From Linyphia triangularis (Eukaryota; Arthropoda; Arachnida; Araneae; Linyphiidae), in contig OZ021730.1 of assembly GCA_963978545.1 (NCBI GenBank), positions 11,167,796-11,231,795 on the forward strand: DNA of 64,000 nucleotides. The letters run 5' to 3'. The translations under genes and the position numbers were made by a program. Positions 29,797 to 42,296 of this stretch are shown here, in pieces. Below the pieces are notes generated by a model. The model searched no databases, was not told the origin of the DNA, and worked only from the letters and a program-made list of their open reading frames with translations. The stretch's first letter is position 1. Each line of letters starts with the position of its first letter.

Positions 29797-32700
29797 CAGA
29801 GGCGGTTCCATGGGGGGGGCTAAGGGGGCTATAGCCCCCCCCCCCCATGAGGGTGAAACTTACACTGGATAAAATGGTTTTCATAACAACCCTGCCCCCT
29901 TTCATAACAACCCCCCACCTAAGATTTTAGATTTTTTTTTTTTTAATGTATTTCTAGATACAAATATTTAAGAAAAAGTTTAATTTCCGATCAGAAAATC
30001 TCATTTTTGCCCCCCCCCCCCCCCTAGAATTATATGAAATGACGCGTCTGCCTTTCTCCCCCCAATTCTCCGTAAAAGGTAAAAGAATGTCGTAGTTTTC
30101 GACGTTTGGTCCAAGTGCCCTGTTAATAGGTAACCAAAGTACCCATAGACTAAGAATAAATTAACTAGACCAAGTCTGTATGGCAAAACCTAATAATACG
30201 AACAGCGCGGTCACGTGACGACAGCCTTCAAAACGGAACTGGAGAAAAATTCTTTCATTTACTTCAAGGTTAAACAATTGAAAGCTGAAGACTATTTTCT
30301 TGAATGCCGAAAAAATGAAAGAATACTATACTGGATTTGGATGCAAAATTGATTTTGAAATAGGGGATTCAATAACCTTTCACAGTCATGTCATTTTTTA
30401 AAAATTATCTTAATAATTTTATTTTTTTAAGACTTATAAAAGTTAGTTTGTATTTTGCTTTCTGACATAGCTGCCTTTAATTGGTAATAATGGTCTTTAT
30501 CATTTACTTACTTCTGAAAATTGTAATTGATAATGAAATGAAAATGAAAGTCTAGACTAATGTTTTATAATATTTTGAAAAGGGTAGAAATGGTTTTTAA
30601 AAGGCATTGGAATTAGTCACGTCACGTGTTCCGTCTTGGTAACACCCTCTCTTAATAACAGATATTGGAGCGTCCTGTCTATTTTATTATTCGTTTATGA
30701 AAGTACCAAATGAACACGAACAGGTTTTAAAACTAGTTCAGAAGACATTCCAGAACATCCTTGTTCTTCCTATTGTATTGTGTGTCTTTGACTCGTACCA
30801 GCCTGGAATTTTTACTGGTCTCCCTATATCAGTTTATAGTTGTGCATAGTACGCTATCAAAATGAAGCGACATTTAACCGATTATTTCGGGAAAAAAGAG
30901 AGCAGCGCTAAAAGCCATTGTAAAGAGCTAGATATTGGAAATTTGGAATCGAAGTCAGAAAGTGCGATAAAAGCCTATGATCCTGGCAAGATAAATCTTC
31001 CGGTAAGCTTTACACATAAATATTTATTTTTATGTGTCGTTCAGTTCCAAAGCCAGACAACTGCAGTTTTTCGAAAAATGCATTTTTGAATTTTTTTGCA
31101 AGTAACTTAATTGTACATGCAAGTAATTTGGAATAATAATTAGGATAATAAAAACAAAAACGATATCTATTATACTCTGTTACAAAAAAAAATAAAAAAT
31201 TACGTATATACTCGTAGTGATTATCAAATTAATCAATTTCTATATTTATATATAGGATACATATGAAAAATCATATGATCCCTGGGAAGAGCCGTGAAAG
31301 AAGTTTTAACAGATGATGAGAAACTAAAATTACTAAAAAATACTTGGATACCTCCAACAACATTTCCTTTTCCAGAACTAGTAGAAGGGAAACAGAAACG
31401 GAAATTTAATCATGATTGGCTAAAAAAATACAAGTGGCTAGCATATAGCCAAATGCTAGGCGGTGGACTTTGCACCCAATGCGTTCTCTTTGCTCCTTCA
31501 GGTGCTGGTATCGGATCTCAGGTAAAATATTTGATTTTCTTTTCTTATGCATTTCATTGTAACTTGTGTGATATTTTCATTTGTATGAAATGTTTAATGT
31601 TTTAACGATTATATCAACAACCAACTGATTGGTCGTTATCGTCGAATATTGTTCCTTAGATATTAAAAAAAAATTGGGTACAATTAAAAATAAATGATTT
31701 AAGATTAATTTAAGAATAAAAATTTCAAATGCATTTCTGACTTTAATATTTCAAAACTTTAATAATTGTTTTTTTAATACTTTAAAAAGTTATAGCCTAA
31801 ATTCGCCCAATTTATATTGAAATTATTAAAATTTTGACTCCATATTTTATTTTATTACTCTTGAAGTTGTCAATAAAAATTAACGAAATTGTAAGTGACC
31901 CGTAAATAATGTACAAAATTTATGGAACATTTAGTGTAATATTATTTTGAAAGTGTAAAGGTACTGTGTAACAGCAAAACTGGCCAGCTCCACAATTTTG
32001 CGAAACGCGTTCTTTGCAATTTTTGCGGAAGGCTTACCTATATTGTCGGCATTTTGAGAAATAAAGTTAATACTAATGCGAAACAAATCAATTTAAACTT
32101 TCAACTTTTAAATCTTTATTAAAATCCTTTTTTTATACTACTAAACCGGGTGCTTTACTTTAACGACCGAAATGTTCAATTAGTTAGAAAAAATATGTAT
32201 CCTAAAATATGTATAAATATAAATTTAACAAGAGTGTACATTTTTTAGGCTCTCAAAACACTGGTAAAAGAACCGTTAGCCAAATATAAAAAAGGCACCG
32301 AAGATCTACGTAAGCATGAAAATACTAAGTACCACAAATTCTCCATGGAAAAAGCAGTAGAATTTACAAAAGTAATGGAATCAAGCAAGAAAAGCATTGA
32401 CGTTGTTTTAGATTCCGAAACATCGGCCATTATTGAGGATAATCGAAAACGATTGAGGCCTATAGTAAAAACTATAGTATTTTGTGCTAGGAACAATTTG
32501 CTCTTAAGAGGACATCGTGATCACGGTTTGATTTCACAATTAAAAGAAGAAAGTAATGAGGATCTTCTGGTTGGAAAGCATGGAGTTTTCCAAAGCCTTT
32601 TGGCTTTTCGTGTGGATGCTGGGGACGAAGACCTCAAGCGACATTTCACAATTTGCAGGCGTAACAGTGCAATGATTAGCAACACAGTCCAAAATGAAAT

Positions 32701-34571
32701 TATAGACTGTATCGGAGAAACTTTTCGTTCTTCAATATCAGAAGATGTTAAAAGATCAAAATTTTTCAGTATAATGTGCGATGAAACAACAGATGTCAGC
32801 ACCAAGGAACAGATGACATTTTGTGTTAGGTACATAGATACCCAATCTTTCGTTACCAAAGAAGAATTTGTTGGTTTTACAGAAATGACAGAGACAACTG
32901 GTGTTGCTATAAAAGAAGCAATCGATAAAGAGTTGGATGCCTTGGGCTTAACAAAAGAACACCTTTGCGGCCAAGGGTATGATGGGGGTTCTAACATGGC
33001 TGGAAAGTTTAAAGGAGTGCAATCCCTGATATCAAACGAGCAACCCATGGCTATTTACAGTCACTGTTTCAGCCACTCCTTGAATTTGGTTATTTCAAAA
33101 TCGCGTGACATTCCTGCCATACGAAACATGTTAGGAACCGTAGGAGCGGTAACAACTTTTCTTTCTGCTTCTGCTCTACGAAAAAATGCTCTAGAGGAAG
33201 TAATTAATCAACTTCCAGAAATAAAGAAGAAAAGTTTAAAGGTGATGTGCCCCACTAGATGGGTAGAGCGACACGATAGCTTAATTAGATTTAAAGAGTT
33301 ATTTCTCCCTATTGTAACACTGCTTGATCAGCTTTCAACTTCACCAGATACCAACTCGGAAACATCAAGCAAAGTTTCTATGCTCAGTTCGGCTATTCAA
33401 AAAGGAGAATTCATCATAGCCTTGGAAACAACGGCATATTGCATGGCAATAACTCTAAGGCTAAGTGAGCAACTACAAAATCCACAATTAGATTTTGGAA
33501 ATGCCCTGCAAAATATAAACTGCATATTAGAGGTTTTCAGAAATCTACGAAGAATTGTGGATGTCGAATTCGGTAGTATTTTCGAAGACGCTTTGCAAAA
33601 AGCAAGCGAAATCGAATGCGAAATACGCATACCAAGAAAATGCTTTCGACAGACTCATCGAGAAAATACTGATGCTTCAAATCCCGAGGAGTATTACAGA
33701 CGAATGGTTTTTTTACCGTTGGTAGACCATTTGTTTCAAGAACTGGAATCGAGATTTTCCCAACGATTGGTGGATATATTACCTTTAGAAGGCCTTGTTC
33801 TAAAAAATATTTTGAAGTACGAAGAAGAAGAAATCCTCAAGGCTGCAAAAAATTACCAGCAGTACCTAGATGGCTCTGAGCTTATACTAAAGTCAGAAAT
33901 AAAGCTATGGAAAAACAAATGGGATAGTGAGATTGAGCCGCCTTATACAGCAGTTGAGGCCCTGAAGAAGTGCGATCAACAATTTTTCCCCAACATTTTT
34001 ATTCTTCTACAGATATTTGGAACAATCCCCGTTACAACAAGCACACCCGAAAGGAGCTTCTCCACATTACGACGGATTAAAACATATTTAAGAAGCACCA
34101 TGGGCCAGGCAAGATTAAACGGACTAGCACTGGCAAATATTCAAAAGGATAGAAAAATCTCCATAGAAGACGTCATTAACATCTTCAGTCGCAAAAAAGC
34201 AAGACGAATGAAAATTGCAAATTGGAATGTCTAAAATCACAGACACAGACTCTACAAAATTTGATGTTTTGTTTTTGTATTAATGTATCGAGAAAAACAA
34301 CTCAATTTTAACTAAGGTCATCCACCTAGACTATTGCTTTAAAAAAACCACCATTTTGAATAATTAATTAAAATAATTATTTGCACTTAAGTACTCAAAT
34401 ATAATTAAAGTTAATTAAATAATTGCCACACTGTATATTAATGTACTATTTCTTGATTGCGATAAAATCTAATTGACCACAACAGTAGCTCTAATTAATT
34501 TTGCTTTCTCATTACGGAACATTTTTGCATGCTGTAGCCCCTCCCTTGTGATTTGCCTAGAACCGCCACTG
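29797..34571 (+). mobile_element. hAT transposon hAT2 inside BEL2 gag
   Basis: The 8-bp TSD CGCGCTCG (29789-29796, 34572-34579) and imperfect TIRs CAGAGGCGGTTC / CAGTGGCGGTTC are hAT hallmarks. A G-run/C-run palindrome lies just inside the left end (29812-29846) and more G/C homopolymers at about 30,009-30,024. A three-exon transposase gene of the TTF-finger/ZMYM1-like type fills the element. Near-complete length suggests a once autonomous copy. Confidence 0.9.
30862..34234 (+). pseudogene. hAT2 transposase, three exons, one probable frameshift
   Basis: Exon 1 30862-31002 (MKRHLTDYFGKKES; donor CCG|GTAAGC), exon 2 31256-31521 (acceptor TATAG; donor CAG|GTAAAA) and exon 3 32249-34234. Exon 2 has a TTF-type zinc finger (WLKKYKWLAYSQ, CTQCVLF, with the H pair in exon 3: RKHENTKYH). 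Exon 3 carries the RNase H-like core (FFSIMCDETTD, GQGYDGGSNMAG, CPTRWVERHD) and the C-terminal hAT dimerisation block (PVTTSTPERSFSTLRRIK). All exon ends are phase 0, except that exon 2 is 266 nt and needs one more base between 31256 and 31293. That is probably a single-base loss that kills the copy. Resemblance is to ZMYM1-like domesticated and mobile hAT proteins. Confidence 0.82.
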
Positions 34572-34579
34572 CGCGCTCG

Positions 34580-37500
34580 GGAGGTAGTGGAAAGTTTTCC
34601 GCCAACCGGCGCTAACTATGCCAAAGCTGTAGAATCTTTAAAATCGCGTTTTGGTCGAACTGATTTATTAGTGGAATTTTATGTACGCGAGCTTTTAAGA
34701 TTGGTCTTGGAAAACGCTTCGCAAAGTTCTACTGTTAATATATGTGCTCTGTATGACCATTTGGAATCTCAGATCAGGGCTTTAGAGACACTTGGCGTAA
34801 CAACAGATAAAAGTGCTGCTCTGCTTCATCCTTTGGTTGAGTCATGTTTACCGGAAGATATACTAAGAGTATACCAAAGGCAAAGAAGTCCTGATTTCAG
34901 TCACAGTGGGGAACCGCAAGAAAGGCTTAGTAGCTTACTAACATTTTTAAAATCTGAAGTAGAATCGGAGGAAAGGATTTGTTTGGCAATGCAAGGTTTC
35001 GGCTTGAATAAAAAGAAAGACAGTAATGGGTTTAGAAATAAGAAATTTGAAACAAGAGTGAAACAGAATAAAACACCCACAGCCGCCGGTCTTTTTAACA
35101 ATCCTCGTACTCAAGAAACCAGAAAGTCGTGTGTATTTTGCGAGAAAACTCATTCCAGCTCAGACTGTTTTTCTGCACAAAGGATGAGTTTACCTGAAAG
35201 ACAAAAGATTTTAAGGGAGAAAAATTGTTGTTTTGCCTGTCTGGCTCCCGGTCACCCCGTCCGAAAATGCCGTTCATTTTTGAGATGCGTAATTTGCGAG
35301 AAGAAGCATGTTCCCTTAATGTGCGAAACAAATGAGTCAAGGAAAAGTGATTTCAAAATGACAGAAGAAGCTGAAGTTGTCAACGAGGTCAACATGTCTA
35401 ACCTGAGTGTGGGTCCTAAAGTGTTTTTACAGACTCTAAAGTGCAAGCTCATATCAGATAAGAAAGACATAGTCGTGCGAATTGTTCTGGACACCGGCTC
35501 ACAAAAGTCCTATATTGTAAAGAGTCTTGCTGAAGAAATGGAATATGCACATGTAAGGAAAGAAACTCTAGTACATTCACTGTTTGGCGGGATTAAATCC
35601 AAAGAATGTGTGCATACATGTTACAGAATTAGATTGAAAAATATTAAGAACAATTTTGCGTGCAACTTTGAAGCATTGGATCAAGAAACTATATGTAATG
35701 ATGTATCACCTGTGAATTCAGGGCCTTGGTTAAAAGAGCTTCAAGAAATGAATATAACATTAAGTGATGTTGGAGAAAAGGCACATCCCGTGCAAGTACT
35801 TATAGGAGCTGATCTTTTTGGAAAGATTTTAACCGGTCAGCGTAGAGTCCTATCAAGCGGATTAGTGGCCATCGAAACTTTGCTTGGATGGACTTTGTTA
35901 GGAAAAGTTCCTGAAAGTGCAGTAACGTCAAGCAATGCCATGTTGGTGACATCACTTTTCGTTAAAGAATTTGGCATTTCAGATTTCTGGAAGCTGGATT
36001 CTATTGGGATCAAGGATCCTATTCAGAAGCTCTCTAAGAAAGAGCAAGAAGATTTGACTACTGAAAATTTTCTTCAAACTGTTAGGCACAACAAAGATAA
36101 TCGCTATGAAGTCCACTTGCCTTGGTTGGATGACTCTGTACCTTTACCGAACAATTTTGAACAAGCTAAAAGAATATTAGATACCACAACCAAGAAATTA
36201 TTTCAGGAAAATTTGTACGACAACTATGAAGGCATATTTTTAGAATGGCTACGTGAAGGAATTATCGAAGAAGTACCAGTTGAAGATAAAGATTTGCCTG
36301 CAAATTACCTACCTCATAGGCCTGTTATCAAAGTTAGTAAGACCACTCCAATTCGCCCGGTTTTTGATACATCTGCTCGAATAAAGGGACATCCGTCACT
36401 AAATGACTCCTTACATAGCGGGCCAAACTTGATTGAGTTGATTCCTAATATTTGGCTCCGATTTCGAGAAAAGAAGATTGGCGTAATCGCAGACATAAAG
36501 AAAGCCTTTTTGAAAATTGGCCTTTGTAGAGAAGACCGTGACTTTGTGAGATTTCTGTGGTGGACAAATAAAGCTTGTGAAGACTACAGATTTTTTCGTC
36601 ATGCCAGAGTAGTTTTCGATGTTCGCAGCAGTCCATTTCTATTAGGAGCTGTGTTGAAGTACCATCTTGAACAGAATGCTGATATTGATCCTTTTGTAAC
36701 TGGCTGCCTTTTGAAGAGCTTTTATGTGGATAATCTTGTAACCAGTGTCCACAATGAATTAGATTTGCAGCGATTAATGAGTACTTCTAATGAGTTAATG
36801 AAGAAAGGTGGTTTTATTCTGCGAGATTGGGAGTCTTCATCTTCACTAACAGAAGAAGGAGGATCTAATACAGAGGATCTTCTAGGCCTTCAATGGAATA
36901 AAACTAAAGACTGTTTTTCGTTAAATATCAACTGGCTGAAAGAAGTAAATGTCGAAAACATCACCAAACGTACTATATTATCTGTTACTCACAAAGTGTT
37001 TGACCCTTTTGGTTTTGCCTCACCTGTAATGCTTTGTCCCAAGATTATGCTACAAAAAACCTGGAAATTATCGTTGGGATGGGACGAAGAAATCACTGGA
37101 CCTCTTCGACAAGAATTTTTACAATGGTTTAAGGAACTAAAAGAATTGGAGAACATTAACATTCCTCGCTGGATCAAAGTTACTTCAGAAAATATGAAGG
37201 CCTTCTCCATTCATACATTTTGCGACGCAAGTAGAGATGCATATGCCGCCGTTACGTATCTTGTACAAAAGGGAGAATGTGAAATGGTGCATTTTTTAGT
37301 TTCGAGATTCCGAATATCTCCTCTAAAAGTTAAGACAATTTCAAGGTTGGAGCTGCTTGCTGCATTGGTGGGAGCAGGATTAACGAAATCAGTGTTAGAT
37401 GCTCTTGGATGGACGGATTTTATATGTTTTTATTGGAGTGATTCTACTACCGTTCTTACTTGGATCACTAAAGATGAAAATTGGTCTATTTTCGTGAATA

Positions 37501-38450
37501 ACAGAGTTCAAGAAATACGGAATATCAGCCAAGCATCTTCTTGGCATCATATTTCTGGATTTGACAATCCTGCAGATTTACTCTCCCGAGGATGCAAAGC
37601 AAGTACTTTAATGAAAACCAAATGTTGGTGGGAAGGGCCAGAATGGCTTAGTTCATTTGAAGACTGGGACCGCATCTGCAACGACAATGCTATTCATCCA
37701 ATTAGGTGGAAGTTTAATCCCCCTTCTTCACCCTGGTGGGGTGGATGGTGGGAGAGGCTAATTGGTATTCTAAAAAGTCTTTTGAGAAGAATACTTGGAA
37801 GAGCAAGTTTGACTTACGAAGAATTAGTGACTGTTATTTGTGATTGCGAATCTGTTATCAACTCACGCCCTTTGACTTACATCGACGAATGTGACTCAGA
37901 ATTTGTTCCACTTACCCCTGCCATGTTTCTTCGGGATATCAAGCTCTCTGGTGTTCCAGACTGTGATGCTGCTGATCATAAAAGTCTTAACCATCGCATC
38001 AAATACAGGCTAGCTTTGCAGAAAGACATTAGAAAAAGGTTCAGGTCCGAATATCTTGGATCTTTGATAAGGAGGTCAGAAAAGACTAAAACTTCGAAGA
38101 TTGCTCCCGGGGATATTGTTCTCATAAAAAGTGACAACGCTAATCGAATCGACTGGCCACTGGGAAAAGTGATAGAAATGCTGCCAGGGAAAGATGGTGT
38201 GTGTCGACTCATCAAACTTAGAACTTCGCGTGGAGAAATTCTGCGTCCGATTCAGCGCGTCTTCCCTTTAGAGATTTCTTCCAGCGAATCGCCTTTTCCA
38301 ATAGATAAAAACGCACTATCTACGAAAGTTGCCTCTATGAAGGATGACATTCCTAAGTGTTCTGGTGATAACTCCATCGACTCTGCAATTGTTCAAACTA
38401 AGACAAGGCTAGGTCGAACTGTAAAAATTCACGAAAGGTTGGATCTCTAA
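34580..38450 (+). pseudogene. BEL2 gag-pol, integrase core deleted
   Basis: Continues gag in frame (EVVESFPPTGANYAK). Knuckles follow (CVFC, CFACLAPGHPVRKC, CVICEKKH...C), then an aspartic protease (VLDTGSQKSYIV), RT (IADIKKAFLKI; YVDN where YVDD is usual), the connection (LLGLQWN) and RNase H (HTFCDASRDAYAA, YWSDSTTVLTW). At about 37,665 it jumps from SSFEDWD to the end of the integrase (WWGGWWERL). The HHCC finger and first two acidic residues are therefore missing while the frame is kept. A C-terminal basic domain ends RPIQRVFPLEIS. Stop at 38450. It can make protease and perhaps RT but not integrase, the opposite deficit to BEL1. Confidence 0.9.
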
Positions 38451-38496
38451 TAGAGTTGTTGAGTTGTGGAAATTTCCACTACTCAAGGTGGGAGGA

Positions 38497-38795
38497 TGTG
38501 ATGTCACGATGCGAACTCTATTTCATTACTAATTGAATTATATAACTTTTCTAGGTGTGGCATCACGAAAATCTGTTTGTGTTTCAGTTTCAGTTCGTGT
38601 TTTTTTTTTTTGTGTGTGAAATAAAGTAGAGCCGTTAAGTTTACGTCTGAGTTAGCTCTATTATTTATCTAAATATTTCAGAACTAGGTGATCCTTGGGT
38701 TCTAGTTGAAAAGATAAATTAATCCGGGTCAATATAGACTTGTTTCTGCAGTGTAGAAAGTTTGTAGCTATTTTATAGAAGAGCAATTCTTCACA
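38497..38795 (+). repeat. BEL2 3' LTR
   Basis: 299 bp, the same sequence as 28858-29154 apart from a T-run length change and about five substitutions (for example GATCC for GAGCC, and three in GTTTGTAGCTATT). The polypurine tract AAGGTGGGAGGA ends at 38496. Confidence 0.92.
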
Positions 38796-38958
38796 AGGGC
38801 CATGCTGCGCCAAAACAAAATATAAAAGAAGAACTAGGATGGAAGATGAATTATAAATATGATGAGAGGTGACATAACATAATTTAAGAATGTTAAAAAC
38901 ACATTTCTAAAATGATGAAGATGTTAATAAAGTTTTAAAAATGGATATGTTTAAAAAA

Positions 38959-40859
38959 CTAGATGTGATTTAAAAACCCGATTGATCTTAAAAAAGCAAA
39001 AAGATTTGGATGGGGAGTTTCCCCTATCAAATCCTGAAGACTTAAAGTGGTACTCTTAAAAAACCTAAGACGATGCGTCTGAAACTTAGGACAAGAAATT
39101 AAAATATGAACCACAGTAAGATCGCAACGACAAATATCGCAAACAGGTGGATCTTCTCCCAGCAATAGATGTCGACGCGTCAATCGGGTGTGACCAATGC
39201 GCAGACGAGTCAGTTTGACATCTGTCCGACGCATTGGATTAACTGGCCCTTTAAGAAGATGAATTTTGATAAAATGAAGTTTGTTATTAACCTGCAAATC
39301 CCATGTTTCTTGACGTAAGGATAATATAAACTTGTGAATTGAAGTCTTAATATCTTGGTAGGGAACTGGCTGCTGCAGCGGGATAGAAGCCGCTTTAGCA
39401 GCAGAATCAGCCAATTCATTTCCTGAAATTCCCATGTGACTAGGTACCCAGCAAAAAAAAATAGTAAACCCTTTCCTCTCAAGTGTGTGTAATTTTGACA
39501 AAATGTCAAAAGCAATTGGATGACTGTAGGTCTTAAAGTGCTTCAGACTTGACAGGGAGCTTAAACTCTCATTATACACACAAAATTTGCGATTGTGGCA
39601 GAGTGAGATATGCAGCAGTGCACAAGAAATTGCTGTCATCTCAGAAGTGAAAACCGAGCAGGATTTATGAAGTGAAAAAGCGACTGTGGATGTGTCGGAC
39701 ACAGTACCACAGCCAACACGTTCACCTGCTTTATATCCATCAGTAAATACTGCTTCATAGTCAGCATACTGAGAGCGGTGATCACAAAAGATTTGTTGCA
39801 TAATTTCTGGGGCAGTGTCTGCCTTGCAATACATCGCAAATGGATTGAGAAAGTGGAAAGATGGAATATCCCACGGTGGAAAGAATTGAGTGATAAATGT
39901 TTGGGTAACTACGTCACTTAGTGCTGCATCCATCAAGATGGATTTCGCTCTTTCAGAAAGTGGTCGGACGTTAGATGAACGAGCATCATATAACCTACCA
40001 AGATAAGCATCAAGTCTCAACTTACGTAAAGGGTGAAAAGGATCAGACATAATTCTACAGTAGAAGTTGGCGCTTAATTTTTTACGTCTCAAGTCAAGTG
40101 GAAGTAGACTACACTCTGTCAACAGACTTTCAATGGGTGAAGTGCGAAATGCACCTGAACAAATACGGGCAGCAGTGTGATGGACAGTATCCAATCTTCG
40201 TAAAAGGGATACTCCTGCAGACCCATACGCAACGCATCCGTAGTCAATACGGGATAAGATGGATGAAATGGGAGAAAATTTAACTTATTGTCAAAGATAA
40301 CTCCCAGATATTTTATCTGATTCACAACTAGGATGGGAGAATTGCGTATGTGGATTTCAGGGTCAGGGTGAAGACCCCTCCTCCTACAGAAGTGGATGCA
40401 ACTGCTTTTAGATGGTGACAGTTTATGGCCGTTTTGTTCACACCATTCTACAAGTCTGTTAACAGCAGTTTGTAATTGACGTTCAATTAAGCGCATGTTT
40501 GATCCTTGGCATGAGATTTGCAAATCATCAACATACAAAGTTCCATGAACAAAGGGTGAAAGGACATGAAGGATGTTGCTGATATGAAGGTTAAAAAGGG
40601 TGACGCTTAAAACACAACCTTGAGGGACTCCCTCAGATTGATTAAAATAATTAGAAAAAGAAGTTCCAATACGAACTCTAAAAACCCGGGATGATAAAAA
40701 GTTTTGAATAAAAAGAGGCAGATTACCCCTGAAACCAAAATTAAATAAGGTTTGCAGGATACCATATCGCCACGTATGATCATACGCCTTCTCAATGTCG
40801 AAAAAGATTGAAACTAGATGATTTCTCTGCACAAAGGCATTGCGAACATCTGTTTCTAG
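38959..40859 (-). pseudogene. LINE A4 ORF2, RT palm to C-terminus
   Basis: From the hAT1 junction (40859) the frame reads FFDIEKAYDHTW, GVPQGCVLSVTLF and YVDDLQIS, then loses about 118 bp at about 40,262 (after KLNFLP). That shifts the frame and removes the RT thumb start. The rest is open from 40194 to 38959 through RNase H and the zinc motif (CDICRCDLTVVHILISC). Two RNase H changes are notable: FTDGY for FTDGS, and YNESLSS for YTDSLSS, which replaces the catalytic Asp with Glu. Confidence 0.87.
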
Positions 40860-41034
40860 TAGGGATGGAACGGATGTGAGTTTTGCCGGATGCCGGATTT
40901 CGGATATTCGGGGTGCCATGTCTACCGGATACGGATATCCGGCCGGATATTCGGTCTATATACTAAAAACGATAGTTATACGATATGCTAAACGAAAAAA
41001 ATGGTCATGATATGAAGTATTAAGTAAATTATAA

Positions 41035-41289
41035 TTAGTGGTTAGCGCACCGCACTGCATGCCACAGGTCCATGGTTTGATTCGCGGACTGGGCAAGGTT
41101 GACTTAGCTGTTTATACCTGAAAGAAATAAACTGAGGAGGACCATGCATGCTTGGGAACTAAACACTGGGGTTCGGCGTCAGAATGACCATCTGACTGAA
41201 ACATCTGCTATGTGACACACAAATGCCACAGTCGAGAAAGCTGAGCTGGGCCCAGCAGGCCTTAGTCCACACGGGCTGTCGCGCCACTG
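41035..41289 (+). mobile_element. tRNA-derived SINE-like sequence within hAT1
   Basis: GTGGTTAGCGCACCGCAC (about 41,039) resembles a box A and GGTTTGATTCG (about 41,086) a box B with one change. They are followed by GACTGGGCAAGGTTGAC. A related GGGTGGGCAAGGTTGGCCCAG occurs at 63,720. Boundaries and TSD are not resolved, so this is a tentative call. Confidence 0.45.
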
Positions 41290-41398
41290 CCCTAATAGCA
41301 CACATCCTCCCAGGGAGGTCCCTGGGAAGTCATTCGTAGTCCCGGGGATGACTAGGGACTTCCTAGGGACCTCTCTGGGAGGATGTGTGCTATTAGGG
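41290..41398. repeat. 109-bp near-perfect hairpin element
   Basis: Arms 41290-41331 and 41357-41398 (42 bp) are inverted with two mismatches. They begin CCCTAATAGCACACATCCTC and contain GGGAGGTCCCTGGGAAGTC. The loop (25 bp) can pair further (AGTCAT/ATGACT). It truncates the hAT1 transposase frame. It looks like a small foldback element; no TSD is clear. Confidence 0.8.
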
Positions 41399-42296
41399 TG
41401 AGTTAATTTTTTTAATTTAAACTTTAGTTTATGAGTGAAAGAGATCTTTGTTGCTGATTTTAGATCTTGTAATATTGATACTTTTAGTTTTTCATATAGT
41501 TCTGGCAGGGCTTTATCACGAAAATAATTTCTATTTGGAAGCGGATAACGAGGAGCTAGGTATTTTATTAACTGACCAAAGCCTTCTCTATTCACAATGG
41601 AGAATGGTTCAGCATCAAGAGCCATTAACTCACCTAAAATTATATTAAAATTTTATTTTACAATGTTGAAGTGCAAAATATAGCTACTTTCAATTTACTT
41701 CATGCATTGTTTATAATTGATAAATGATTACAAAATTATACCGGAGGCATTTGTTAATAACAAAAGATTTATTTTAAATATTTTATGAAATTGAAGTCTA
41801 TTTTTTTTTGTAATGCACCTAAAACATTACGGATTTAAAGAAATCTCGTAGAAAACTTAAATTGGATCTATCGGAATATTCCGTCTTTATATATAAACTT
41901 TAAAAATTTCGAACCCAAAATTCATCAACATTATGTTATACCATATTTAAAATATATATTTAATATAAATAAACAAAATTAGTACTTACATATTTTTGTG
42001 GTTAAGGCTTTTGCTTTAGGATCATCTAAACTCCACAATTTTGGTACAAATAATTTCGATTCCAATGTTGTCTGCGTGCATTTCTTGTTTTGATGCATTG
42101 TTTTTTCTTGTTAATCAATATTTGATGCATTTAGTGAGTCTTTAAAGCTTCGGTGAATTTCCTTATGCACACTCATTAAATGGTTCCATAAGGGTTTTGT
42201 GGAAAAGGATTTTGGGCTTTTGCCGCGCACAATATATTTTTTAAACGATTCTGTGGAGCAAGTAACACATAGGGCTTTGCTTTCGTCATTTCCCAT
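41399..42296 (-). pseudogene. hAT1 transposase remnant (BED finger and N-terminal part)
   Basis: The upstream piece (42296-42111, 61 codons) has a BED-type finger: CVTC, then H..x..H in LWNHLMSVHKEIH. The downstream piece (41625-41399) reads PFSIVNREGFGQLIKYLAPRY and ELYEKLK, a block well known from ZBED1-like hAT transposases. The region between is non-coding and may be an intron. The catalytic core and dimerisation domain are missing, so it cannot transpose by itself. Confidence 0.78.

Larger units (their letters stand above)
28858..38795 (+). mobile_element. BEL/Pao LTR retrotransposon BEL2, inserted in the LINE A4 3' UTR
   Basis: LTRs 28858-29154 and 38497-38795; TSD AGGGC at 28853-28857 and 38796-38800. 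A primer-binding site starts TGGCGTCCGCGAC at 29157 and a polypurine tract (AAGGTGGGAGGA) precedes the 3' LTR. A single gag-pol frame is interrupted by hAT2 (29797-34571). By eye the LTRs differ by about five substitutions and a 2-bp length change in a T-run, so BEL2 looks older than BEL1. The integrase core is deleted. Confidence 0.93.

Noticed and set aside
41290..41398. CRISPR-like or rho-independent terminator hairpin
   Set aside because: The genome is eukaryotic, there is no repeat-spacer pattern, and the hairpin lies inside a transposon.
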